Assembly: GCA_963930775.1 (NCBI GenBank)
Contig: OZ005702.1
Location: forward strand, 3,348,001 to 3,412,000
Reading direction: 5' to 3'
DNA length: 64,000 bases
From: Cliona cf. orientalis
Taxonomy: Eukaryota; Porifera; Demospongiae; Clionaida; Clionaidae
Both the position numbers and the translations under genes were made by a program. Shown here piece by piece: positions 13,301 through 23,800 of this stretch. Positions within the stretch are counted from its first letter, which is position 1, and every line of letters starts with the position of its first letter. The notes under the pieces are model-generated. The model saw only the letters and a program-made list of their open reading frames with translations. It was not told where the DNA came from and made no database searches.

Positions 13301-13999
13301 GCCTAGCAGCTCAATAAACTGGATTAGATCAACAGTATTGCAAGTGGCAACATCCATTCCAATTAAAATAGGTCCTTCCTAAATTTAATTGACTAATTAT
13401 GCGAAGTTGCCACTAAGTTAGAAAGAAAAACATGCACCCACAAATCTGAAAGAGTATATGATTAGTTAAGGTACACCTAATATAATATTATTATTAGACA
13501 TTTTTGACATATTCATAGGAACTCTGGCAGGCATTTCATTATCAGAAATCTTAGATCAAATATATATTGACGAGAACAAAGCTTTTCTACAACTAAAAGG
13601 TATTGCACACATTGTGGGCTGATATATGCCCAGCTGCATGATGCCTGTGTTAATTATTATGTTGCAGATCAACAGCCTCATCTTCATCAACTAGAGCAAC
13701 TAACCGGACCGGATGGTTCAAAATCAGTGCAGGTTATTACTAGCGTCGCTGCGAAATGGGAGGAACTCGCCATTGCCTTGGGTTTTGATGCTCCAGCCAT
13801 AGCTGTTATCAAAAGAGATTATTCCTCTGACTGTAGAGAAGCTTGCTCACAAATGTTACAAATGTGGCTCAAGATGGAGTTTAGTGATGTGAGTAGATCT
13901 ATCTCATGGGCTACACTTATTCAGTCTTTGAAAGATGCCGAATTTTCTAGTGTAGGTATAGAACTGGAAGAAATTTTGAATCTTGAGTGTGTACTGTAA
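4389..13999 (+). CDS. Giant ankyrin-Roc-COR-Death protein
   Basis: Three exons: 4389-13197, 13519-13599 and 13668-13999. All joins are GT-AG with phase 1, giving about 3073 residues. The first 8.8 kb encode about 60 ankyrin repeats (motif DTPLHLAC, residues about 40-2250). A Roc GTPase domain follows with P-loop GDPSVGKS (2282-2289), switch DFAGH (2339-2343) and SHAD (2407-2410) in place of the usual NKxD. A COR-like region comes next, then a Death domain (about 2985-3070) in the last exon. Order ANK-Roc-COR-Death is that of DAPK1 after its kinase, but no kinase is present and the array is many times longer. The frame at 13198 runs only into GTATATTATAG, a donor followed by a stop, so I prefer splicing. 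The ATG lies just after a possible splice acceptor, so an upstream exon is possible. Likely a GTP-regulated Death-domain scaffold; the role is inferred. Confidence 0.85.
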
Positions 14000-15170
14000 G
14001 CCTGAGATGGTTGTGCATTTTATATGTGAACAATGATAATGCTTTAAAAAAAAAACAAGCAGAGATTCTATAACACAGTACTGCAAAGAATTTATCTGGT
14101 GTTCATTATCATGCATGCTATATATGCACATAAGCAGAAAGCATTATGGCCAGCAGTGGGCTTTCACATGTGCAGGGATTAAATCATGTCTATGAATAGG
14201 TATTGTTCATATACTAGTAGTACCTTGATGATTCAATAGTATATTCTGACCAACCAGCAAGCAGTGCTAGATTAATAAATATTTATTATAGACAGTACCT
14301 AAATCCACAATGGGTATTAATAATTATCGTAATAATTATTATGACGCCAAGCAAACTTGAAAGTATCAAGAATAAGTTGATTCTTGGGTTGCTGAGAATA
14401 TTAACCACAAACAGGAATTCAAAGAATATAAAAAACATGGCCCCTGCTATAGCTACCATACTTCATCATGCATGCAAGGGTTTGATAGTGTCATTAACTG
14501 ATCGATCTAGATGGAGTCACTTTTAGTTTCAGCATCATAATAATATTATTATGTGAGCACTTACTAAATTTTGGAAAACAGGGCTGCACAAAATTGTGAA
14601 TGGAATTGTTAATAAAATTAATTAAAGCATGTTCTATACCGAGAAATATCAGACTTCCAAGGGCATTCATCCATTCCTAATTATGGCCATCAAACAATGG
14701 CTCAAGGAATTCCCAAATGGGTGTTGTAGTTTTATGTAAGAGGTAAGTAAGAGTGTTGCAAGTATAGGTCTAGAACTTGCCACAACTTGTAAAGGAATAG
14801 GAAGTTTGATTATGCTCACTAGTAGCTAGTGCGGACTTGGCTATTAAATTTAATACAGACAGCTAATAATTGTCACACCAAACTCACCATATATGCATAT
14901 TGCAACAGCCATTTCTTGTATTATAATAATAATTATTATAATAATTTTGTACCGATCCCATACTCCATTCAAATCCAAACTCCAAACGTGTGTTCACATG
15001 ATTCCCCCCCCCCCCCCCCCCCCCCCCCACACACACACAAACCACAACAGAAGTGGCTTAATAATAGTATATATTCGCTTTATAAGCTTAATAATAATAT
15101 TATGTGCTTATCTGGGAATTGTTCCTTGTGCTGTTATAATATTATGATATGACTTAGGATCAAGTATGTA
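14000..15170. other. Intergenic, low-complexity tracts
   Basis: No gene recognised. It holds an A-run just after the ankyrin gene stop (about 14046-14055), AT-rich microsatellite text around 14915-14950, a run of 25 C (15004-15028) followed by (AC)n, and ordinary non-coding sequence. The proline- and isoleucine-rich open frames here are products of these simple repeats. Confidence 0.6.
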
Positions 15171-15241
15171 CAGTGGAACCCCTCTATAACGGCCACCATT
15201 GGGGAATGAGGTAGGGGTGGCCTTAACTCTGCATCAACGTC

Positions 15242-16246
15242 ATGCCTCCGAGAAAGAACGGACGCAAACAGCCGACCGCCGCTACCATCAGCAAGCCGGG
15301 CAACAAAGGCTGCAGCTCGGCCCGATCCTCTACTAGTCAAAGGCGTCAGTGCGATGGGTGCTCAGATGACATCTCAGCCACTGCGGACGCCCTGAAGTGT
15401 TGCGTGTGCCAAGTGTGGTTACACCGCTACTGTGCCGGCGTTCCAATGAGCCGCTACGCTACTATAGCATCTACATTTGTGTGTGTAGCTTGCTCCATCA
15501 CGGCCAGCTCTTCAATCGTCTGTGAGTTAAGAGATGAAATAACAGCCTTAAAAACAGAAGTATCCCAGTTAAAAAGCGCTCTGCATGCAGCCAATCTCAA
15601 ATTAGAGCACTGTGAAAAAGTGGCCACAGATGCACAAGATATGCAGAGGGCGTCCACAATGAAGGGTGACAAGGATAATGTGCCATCCGCGGGTCAACGT
15701 GGTCGCTCTAATAGGAGATCTAATGGTCGTCATAAACAAGCTACAGCTTCCACTGGCTCTCAAGCTATCCATGCTGCACCGGCATCAGCAGCCATAAGAA
15801 GGAAACCAAGTGTACCGGTGCAAGGGAAAAGAAAACTTTGGGGAACAAGGAAGACTACAACTACCGAGGATGTCATTCGTACCATTAATACTTATACTAA
15901 CGTTAAGACTGGTCTGACGGTCAAGCGCAAGTACAAATCTACTCCAAGATACCCACATGCAATTACTAAATGGTGGTTTGTTGTCAGTGGAGAAGAAAAT
16001 CTCCTCCAGCAACTGCATGGGGAATGGTCAAAAATCACCCAAACAGAGGGTAAATGGTCTCTTGAGTCCCTTCTTTGCTATCCTGAATCAACCTCAACTG
16101 ATTCCAGTTGCCATGATGGAGTGTCTCCTGCTAATAATATGCATCCGTCCCCCAACCCAAGCCAAGAATCTGACTCCACTACATTAACCACTATGGACCC
16201 GAATGCAGTAACACCTGAAATTACTGATCCTAGCTCCAACCAGTGA
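15242..16246 (+). CDS. LINE ORF1 protein, PHD-type zinc finger and coiled coil
   Basis: 334 residues. The N-terminus is basic (MPPRKNGRK). A C4HC3 PHD-like finger spans about residues 37-84, with Cys37, Cys40, Cys53/54, Cys56, His61, Cys64, Cys81 and Cys84. A heptad-like helix (about 94-134, ELRDEITALKTEVSQLKSAL) probably forms a coiled coil, and a basic stretch then leads into a charged C-terminal half. CR1-group ORF1 proteins with PHD fingers are thought to bind nucleic acid or chromatin and to assemble the ribonucleoprotein. The TGA stop is followed 18 bases later by the ORF2 ATG in the same reading frame, with no other stop between. Confidence 0.8.
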   Translation: MPPRKNGRKQPTAATISKPGNKGCSSARSSTSQRRQCDGCSDDISATADALKCCVCQVWLHRYCAGVPMSRYATIASTFVCVACSITASSSIVCELRDEITALKTEVSQLKSALHAANLKLEHCEKVATDAQDMQRASTMKGDKDNVPSAGQRGRSNRRSNGRHKQATASTGSQAIHAAPASAAIRRKPSVPVQGKRKLWGTRKTTTTEDVIRTINTYTNVKTGLTVKRKYKSTPRYPHAITKWWFVVSGEENLLQQLHGEWSKITQTEGKWSLESLLCYPESTSTDSSCHDGVSPANNMHPSPNPSQESDSTTLTTMDPNAVTPEITDPSSNQ

Positions 16247-16264
16247 CTGGGCCCCGGCGCCCCG

Positions 16265-19069
16265 ATGGGGAGTACTTGCTCCCAGCTTGCCCCTAATGCC
16301 CCTGATAATAATACTTTAAAGATTCTCTACTATAACGTTAGAAGCATTGTTTACAAAATTGACGAACTGTCCACTAATTGCTCCTTGTATAGCCCAGACG
16401 TTGTTTGCATAACAGAAACTTGGCTCAATGAAAGTGTGTTGGACTCCGAGGTTTGCATTGCAAACTATCAGCTTGTAAGGTTAGACCGAGATCGGCATGG
16501 TGGAGGAATTGCCCTTTACATTGCCAATTACTTATCATTCACACTAATTTGCTCTCGGCCTGATACCCTAGAGTTCTTAGCAATTTCCATCAAGCAGCCT
16601 CGGGGTGATGTGGCAATTGCACTTCTGTATAGACCACCATCATCTCCGACCTCCTATTTTGACAATTTGTCCAAAGTTCTGGAAGATATATGCATCCCCA
16701 TGTACTCAATGTTCTTACTCGTTGGTGACTATAATGTCGACATCTCCACCCACAACCATCTAAGCCGTAATCTCCTCAATTTAACTAGCCAACATGGTTT
16801 GTCAGCCATTCAAACAGACCCTACTCGTGTAACAAGCTCATCTGCGACCACCATAGATCTAGTGTTCACTACATCACCTTCAGCTACTAAATCATGTGAG
16901 ACAATACCTCCTATTGGGTCATCTGATCATCTTGGGATCTTAGCCACATTCGCACGCAACCCAGGCCAACCAAACATCCAAGTCCCTAGGAGAGTATGGC
17001 GATATAAATATGCAGACTACGACTTGGCTAATGATATGCTGCTAGCACTGGATCCTTCAGTTACTATTGTGGATGAAGATGTTAGTGCATCATGTAGAAA
17101 TTGGAATGACGAATTTATGAGGGTGATGGAGCTGTGTATCCCACATGGTAGGATTCCTAGGAGAAAGAACCTACCCTGGTTATCCAAATCAATTATCCAA
17201 CTTATCAGGAAGCGAAATCTTCTCTTCAAAAAGTCTAAAACTTCACCGAGATATGTTCAAAAGTATAAGCATGTCAGGAATAAAGTAGTGACCTTGCTTA
17301 GGAACTCCAGGAAAAATTTCTTTAAGAATTTAAATCCTAGGAAGAAGGCATTCTGGAAAGCTGTTAAAAGTGTATCACGTAATTCTTCTGAAATTCCAAC
17401 ACTCAAATCAAACAATGTTACAGTGGCAACAAATGATGCTAAAGCAACGATGCTTAGTCACACCTTTTGTCAGAACTTTAACAAATCTGCTTTACCGCTC
17501 ACACATGCTGATGTAATACCAATCCCTAGAACTTCACATACGTATATAGACAGTAACCTACTCTGCACTGAACCCGAAGTTTTCGATCTCCTAGCATCTT
17601 TGGATATCTCAAAGGCCACTGGTCCTGATGGCATATCCGCTCAAATGCTGAAGTACACAGCTGAAAGTATCACCCCTATCATTACAGCCCTGTTCAATCA
17701 GTCAATTTCGATGGGCATCGTTCCCGACCAGTGGAAAATCTCGTTAGTAGTGCCCATCCATAAGCAGGGTGAAAGAGCCGATCCATCTAATTATCGTCCA
17801 ATTTCCCTATTACCTATAATTAGCAAAGTCTTGGAACAGCACATTGCCAGCAAACTTCGATCGATACTATCTATATCTGACCAACAGTGGGGCTTCATGC
17901 CTGGGAGATCAACCACCGGTGCCATTCTCTCTGCTATGCATGACTGGCATGAACATCTAGATAAAGGAGCTGATGTTCAGGCAATATTTTTTGATCTACA
18001 AAAAGCGTTCGACAGTGTGCCCCATGGTCCCCTGATTGATAAGTTAATATCTCTGAATGTCCCTACAGCATTAGTATCCTGGATCTCTAGTTACCTCTAC
18101 AATAGAAAACAGCAAGTGGGAGTATGTGGAGTTAATTCTGATCCAGTCAATGTAATATCTGGAGTACCGCAGGGCTCAGTGCTTGGACCCCTACTGTTCC
18201 TGATTTACATCGATGGTCTCACTAGTATCCCATTAAATGGTGGCAGTCTGGTGATTTTTGCTGATGACCTGCTCTTGCACAGGGTCATCTATTGTGCTGA
18301 AGACACTCTTGCTCTACAGAAAGATGTAGATTCATTAGCCAATTGGATTACTTTCCATCATCTGACACTGAATGTACGCAAATGTAAATCATTACTTGTG
18401 TCAAGGAAGCACTCGTACCTCAGTGGTCAGTCAATATATGTCTTTGGACAAGTTCTTGAAAAGGTTGAATCCTACAAGTACTTGGGAGTGGTCATCAACT
18501 CCACTCTGACTTGGAGTGACCACATTTCTAGAGTTTGTTCAAGAGCACGTCAACAGTTGGGTCTACTCTATCGTCAGTTCTATCGAGATTCTAGCACCTC
18601 TACTCTCAAAGCATTGTACATTACACAAGTGCGTCCACACCTTGAGTACTCCACCCCTGTCTGGGATCCACATCTATCAAAGGATATCAATGCACTTGAG
18701 TCAGTACAACGATTCGCATCCAAAGTGTGTACGAAAAAGTGGCGTGATGTGAGCTATGACGAAAGGCTCAAATTACTGAATATAGACACTCTCCAGTCCA
18801 GGCGGTCGCAGCTGAAACTGTGTTATTTATACAAAATCATTAATGGGCAGGCATACTTCATGAATTCACCACTCTCTTTATTTTCTTCTGTACACGACAC
18901 AAGGTCTCACAATTTAACATTGAATGTTCCTTTTACTCGTTCAGTAAGTTCTTTTAATTCTTTTTTTTGTCGAACTACACGAATGTGGAACCAACTACCT
19001 TTTGAAGTTGTTTCCAGTCATACGTTTCTATCCTTCAAGAAAGCACTATGTAATCATACATTTACTTAA
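16265..19069 (+). CDS. LINE ORF2: endonuclease-reverse transcriptase
   Basis: 934 residues. The N-terminal third is an AP-like endonuclease with start ILYYNVRSI, the ITETWLN acidic motif, GDYN and SDHLGI. The reverse transcriptase follows with KATGPDGIS, NYRPISLLP, GFMPGRSTTGAI, FFDLQKAFDSVPH, SGVPQGSVLGPLLF and the catalytic FADD at residues 665-668. The C-terminus (RRSQLKLCYLYKIING) is the conserved tail of CR1/L2/Rex-type elements. It nicks target DNA and copies the element RNA at the nick. No frameshift or internal stop is visible, so the element may be active or only recently silenced. Confidence 0.88.
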   Translation: MGSTCSQLAPNAPDNNTLKILYYNVRSIVYKIDELSTNCSLYSPDVVCITETWLNESVLDSEVCIANYQLVRLDRDRHGGGIALYIANYLSFTLICSRPDTLEFLAISIKQPRGDVAIALLYRPPSSPTSYFDNLSKVLEDICIPMYSMFLLVGDYNVDISTHNHLSRNLLNLTSQHGLSAIQTDPTRVTSSSATTIDLVFTTSPSATKSCETIPPIGSSDHLGILATFARNPGQPNIQVPRRVWRYKYADYDLANDMLLALDPSVTIVDEDVSASCRNWNDEFMRVMELCIPHGRIPRRKNLPWLSKSIIQLIRKRNLLFKKSKTSPRYVQKYKHVRNKVVTLLRNSRKNFFKNLNPRKKAFWKAVKSVSRNSSEIPTLKSNNVTVATNDAKATMLSHTFCQNFNKSALPLTHADVIPIPRTSHTYIDSNLLCTEPEVFDLLASLDISKATGPDGISAQMLKYTAESITPIITALFNQSISMGIVPDQWKISLVVPIHKQGERADPSNYRPISLLPIISKVLEQHIASKLRSILSISDQQWGFMPGRSTTGAILSAMHDWHEHLDKGADVQAIFFDLQKAFDSVPHGPLIDKLISLNVPTALVSWISSYLYNRKQQVGVCGVNSDPVNVISGVPQGSVLGPLLFLIYIDGLTSIPLNGGSLVIFADDLLLHRVIYCAEDTLALQKDVDSLANWITFHHLTLNVRKCKSLLVSRKHSYLSGQSIYVFGQVLEKVESYKYLGVVINSTLTWSDHISRVCSRARQQLGLLYRQFYRDSSTSTLKALYITQVRPHLEYSTPVWDPHLSKDINALESVQRFASKVCTKKWRDVSYDERLKLLNIDTLQSRRSQLKLCYLYKIINGQAYFMNSPLSLFSSVHDTRSHNLTLNVPFTRSVSSFNSFFCRTTRMWNQLPFEVVSSHTFLSFKKALCNHTFT

Positions 19070-19586
19070 TAAGTTTTATGTTATATACTGTATATAAGTT
19101 TTGTACGTAAGATATAGTCCGTGTACTAAACTGTAATATCATACTATTACATCTATGTATTACCTCTACGGGTTATATCATTTCTCTTGTACTGTATTAT
19201 TTTATTAGTTCTTTGTATAGCAAGGGTGCTCATTTGTGTTAGCATAATATCTGCTATTTGTGCATCCTTTGTCGTAACCTTGGACATGAAATATTATATA
19301 CAAAAAAAAAAAAAAAAAAAACTCAGGGGTTTTTTTCCATAAATTGATAAAACAACAACACAACTTGAATTATGCAATAAAATATTAAGTAGGATTAAAA
19401 TATTCTTTAAGTGTGCTCTGCCTAGCAGAGTTAAGGCTTGTACAGTGAAGGAAGGTTAGCCTGCATGCAAATACCACTTTTACGGATCTACATTATACAT
19501 CGAGCGACTGAAAACTATAGTACATAAGCTAATCTCAGATGGCCTATTGTAAACTGTACTGACTGATGATTATTAATAAAAAAAAA

Positions 19587-19697
19587 GTAGGTGGAGCTGG
19601 CCGTAGTATGAGATCATGCGCACTAATGATCGTTAAAGTGGGTGGAGCTGGCCGGTGACGACCTTTACCTTGGCTAAAGTGGGTGGAGCTGGCCGTA
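19587..19697 (+). repeat. Three spaced copies of GTGGGTGGAGCTGGCCG
   Basis: Copies start near 19587 (GTAGGTGGAGCTGGCCG), 19638 and 19679, with spacers of about 30-35 bp. They lie in the right part of the inverted-repeat element that hosts the LINE. Origin unknown; this could be a subterminal transposase-binding array or a short tandem repeat. Confidence 0.5.
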
Positions 19698-20352
19698 GTG
19701 CGAGGTCAATACGTATTGGTGAGCATCATTTGGGGCCACAATACGTGGCCGTTGTACGGAGTAGAGGGGTGGCCGCCAACCAGGGGTTTCTTAAGTACTA
19801 TCTTATATGGTAGGGTATCCAACGAAAAAATCAAACTTTCCAAAAACCGCTCATTTTGCGGCATTTAGCTAGCCTACTGGGACGGTCCCTAAATCTCGAA
19901 TGACACTGTGCAAAATTACTCGTACGTGGAGATACAAAAATTTTGCGTTTTTTGGCGAAATTGTCGCGCCAGATGGTTAATATGCTCCAACCTGTGATTT
20001 ATTGTGGCTGCCTTACTAAATTGATCGTCCTCATCCAGTGACAACATGAGGAAGCGTTTACCTTACTATATAACGATGGTACCCCACATTTTGGCGAATT
20101 TTGCCAAAATTTGGAGAATAATTAATTAAAGTCTCGATATCTCGGCAAATGAACATGGGGGCGTGACCTGGAGTGAGAATTAGTGTTAGTTCAAGAACAT
20201 CTTCGCCCTACCAGAGTTTTGAGAAGTTTTGAAAAACTTCATTTTTTTGTGTGGAAACCCTATATATGGAGATGCAATCGGGACCAAGGTGAGTGGCCGT
20301 TATAGACAGGGCGGCCGCCCATCAGGGGTGGCCGTTAAGAGGGGTTCCACTG

Positions 20353-20897
20353 TAGTGGTTTCACTGTATCCTCAATATAAAAATATTATTATGAAATCTA
20401 TACTCGCCAGGCTCCAATACAATTTTAGTGGTCTTGCCTTATGGTGCGTGCTGACTGAAAATTCCCAATCAGCATTGCTATACCAAGCCCAGAACAATCT
20501 CTAACTATCTGGATGTAGATCACACTATGCATGCCAGGGGGTTGGCTACATCATGCACCAGGGTGCAAAACCTAGTAGACTGTAGCTAAAATGCATATGA
20601 ATAATATAACGGTGCTGTAGCACTGCAGAGATATATACCCAAAACAGTCGGATTCCAAATCTTATAGCCCATGCAAGCACCTCAAACAAAGCTGAAGTTC
20701 TAATTTGACTAGTGTGGCCATTTCACAGGACAACAATAAATTAAATATGTTCCAGCTATATAGTCCTGAGATTTTCCACTCTGTGGCTCTTTCACTTAAA
20801 AAAATTGCAACATTAATTTTCAGCTATGGCTGTACCATAGCCTAGTACTCCTCCATATTTCAAGGTCTTGTTTGTTACCCCATCACACTTTCATCTG
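20353..20897. other. Intergenic downstream of the NLR gene
   Basis: Between the right end of the inverted-repeat element and the NLR stop codon. AT-rich, with no open frame or repeat that I recognise. It should contain the NLR 3' UTR and polyadenylation site, read on the minus strand; no strong AATAAA was picked out. Confidence 0.4.
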
Positions 20898-23800
20898 TTA
20901 AAAAAATTCACTTTCTATTTTTATGGATGGAAGTCTAGCTCTTCTTGTTTTATTGATAGTCTTTTGAGCTGCACTTGACAAAGATTTCAAATTTGCTGGG
21001 AGTCGAAGTTCACTAATCCTGGAGTTCTTAGATAGAGCTTCAGTTAAGGATGTCAGTCCATGTTCAGTTAGTACATTGCTTCCAGATATGTAGAGCACCT
21101 TCAAGGTAGTATTTATGCACAAAGCATCAGCAAGTAAAGCTACTCCAATATCAGTTATATCACAAGATCGAACGTCCACATACTTAAGAGTCTGGTTGTG
21201 TTTAAGACCTTCAGCTAGGTGAGCTACACCTTCATCACTAAATAAATTGTTATGAATTAGTAATCTCTTTAATGAAGGATGTTCTGTTATTGCCACAGCA
21301 ATATCTTTTACACCTTTCGAAGTAATACCACATTTGGATAAACTTAATGTTCTAAGAACATTATTCTGCTGGAGACTCCTTGCAATGAGTGTTGCTCCTG
21401 CATCAGATATGCCAGGATTGTTCTTTACACTAAGGTTGCGCACCATCCTTGTTTTGCTCAGCATCTCAGCAATATGAGAAGCTCCTTCTTCACCAATGTC
21501 ATTATCATTCAAGTACATAATAATGTAGGTATGTATGGTAGTGCAAGGATTCATATCCTTACAAATACTTTGCATTAAACTCCTAGTACCATTATCTCCA
21601 AGGGAACAGTTGTCAAGATCCACTTGAAAAACCTTAGCGCTATTGATGCACACTGACAATGAAGAGAGAAAATACCCTATGGCTATGAAATCCACTGTGT
21701 AGAGGGAGCATCTAGACTCACCAAAATTTAGTCGTTTTCCTAGCCTTCCTGCAACAAAATGGCAGAGTGACAGGTCTTGAGCTTCATACAAGCAGTGAAG
21801 AAGAGATACCAAGAGAGGTCTTTGTTCAGTGTATATAAGGTTCTTTTGTTTGATGATTATATTACCTACAATATCCAGCACACTAGATGGGCTGGGATTT
21901 AGCATACGAGGAACTCTACTGAGAAGCGGTCTTGCAGTACGAAGCTTTGTAATAGCAGAATAAAACTGGAAAACTGCACTAAACCTTGTGTTACCAAACA
22001 ATGACTGAAATGTAAATATCTGTTCACTTGCTGACATTGTTGATATATAATAAGCTGCTAGCACCTCTTGCACAGATAAGTGAAGAAAATGATAAAAAAA
22101 TGAATTTCGATTAGAAAGTAGACTGGGTGTAGCCTGGAGTAAACCTATCTCACAAACATCACGGAAAGGTGTCAAGTCTTCAGTGGAAAACGTTACCCTA
22201 TTTTCTCTAACTCCCAGGAAGGCCAACTTGCAAAGGTCATTGAAAGGGGCTTGCAATTCTACAGGTATGGTATTTAAGGAATTGAAACTGGCTTCATCTT
22301 GCGTTTTACCTAGCCGATCATGCATATAACGAGACAGACAGTGCTGGACAAGAGAAGAAAAGATACCATGTGCAGTAGTGGGGAGAGATCCAGCTGCTAA
22401 ATAGAGGTGTGCTACAATGGAAGCATTCAGTGGAAGGTAGCAGCTACCTTCCATAGCTGGATTTTCTTTAAGCCTCTCAAGTAGTGAGGACACACTCTTC
22501 ATATTTCCATTCAAGCACTCAGTAAAGTACTGTTGTTGAATTTCTTCTGTGAAACCCAAGACTTCAATTCTTGCAGATACCAGTTTGCAAAGTTCACCAG
22601 ATGAAATTGGACGGGATGTTACTATCACAGAGCACTTAGCAATGGGAGATCTGAGCGGTGGAATAATGATGTCTCTAAGCAATGATTGCTTTTGAAGATG
22701 TGGTGGCAACTCATCCCAGCCATCCAGTATCCATAGCACATCCTTACCATCATTGGTTCTTATTGTACTGGCTATTTGACGTGCCATTTCCTCATCACGA
22801 CATGGCATTAAGTCAGTGATTGCTTGTGCACTTTGCACAGCTGGATCACGTAACTGAACTAGGATTACAATCGTATATTCCCGAAATAGTTCACCTTTGC
22901 TCCATTTCTGGCAAATATGTATTGCAAGTGTGCTCTTGCCACTGCCAGGAGCACCATCAATAAGAACCACTTTTCGGGCCTCTTCAATACTATCAAGAAT
23001 GTCTTCAAGAGCAATGGGTGATTTCTTCAATAAAATATCGTCAACTTGCCCTCTGATTGTTTTACGTACAAAGTCATCATCAATCTTACCACGATTAATA
23101 ATCTCTTTCTTGATAATGGCCAAGTTAAACACTTTATGTGTTGGTGATGGAAGCCAACTGCACGACGATCTGCTGATGTGTAATTGTTCATGTCGCCCTT
23201 TTAAGTAAGAGCTGTACCAAGAAAGTTCATTTCGACGAATGCACTCCGAGTCAGAAGAAATGATGCCACATAGACCATCAATCACGCTAGCCATATTAGC
23301 TTGATACAGAGCAAAAATTAATCTCCTGCATGAACAAGAAGTCATTGTTCACTGTGAATGGATGTCAAGCTATTAGGATAATGCGGTACAGGGTCATTTA
23401 AATTCCAAAATGTGAAAATTATCACACGAAATATTCATTATTTATGGTATATGTGACCGGATTTGGGAAAATCCTCCGTATGGGATTTTTTCAGAAAATT
23501 GAGTTTGATGCATGGTTGATAACCTCTACCATAGAGCTAACCCGCGTTCAAGTCTTAGGCCGATCGCGCGCTTCGTTGTTGAGATACAGTGCTTTGTTTG
23601 CGATCGCGCCACACCCCCAATAATCAAGAAATTACAGTCTAAAGGCATTGCTATGCACGCGTATGGCGTTTCCGCATACTACGCGTGACCCGGAAATCAA
23701 TTAAATGGACCTGGGTGGAGCCGTTCGGAATGAACGTAAAGATCGAGCAAGAGTTGAATTTCGTTGTTGACAACGACAGACGATTGTTCTTAGATGCCCA

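Larger units (their letters stand above)
15219..19321 (+). mobile_element. CR1/L2-like non-LTR retrotransposon, both ORFs open
   Basis: ORF1 (PHD finger) and ORF2 (AP-type endonuclease plus reverse transcriptase) are both uninterrupted, and the element ends in an A-run (about 19303-19320) after a 230-bp 3' tail. The 5' boundary is uncertain: ORF1 starts only about 20 bp after sequence resembling the host element, so the 5' UTR may be missing. A 12-bp inverted match (CCTTAACTCTGC at about 15220, its reverse complement at about 19428) brackets the element. A PHD finger in ORF1 is known for CR1-group elements. Open frames imply recent insertion. Confidence 0.75.
15171..20352. mobile_element. TA-flanked inverted-repeat element split by a LINE
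   Basis: The left end CAGTGGAACCCCTCTATAAC and the right end (reverse complement CAGTGGAACCCCTCTTAAC) are inverted repeats bordered by TA on both sides, like Tc1/mariner/pogo elements. GGCCACC motifs follow each terminus. The region between contains the LINE at about 15219-19321 and about 1 kb of further element-like DNA (19322-20340). I read this as a LINE inserted into a resident DNA transposon. Confidence 0.6.

Noticed and set aside
14829-15152. Proline- and isoleucine-rich ORFs
   Set aside because: They arise from a poly-C tract, an (AC)n run and AT-rich microsatellite text.
23326-23345. ATG at 23345 as the NLR start
   Set aside because: It would cut the Death domain. A CAG acceptor at 23326-23328 joins in phase with the upstream Death exon and completes the domain.
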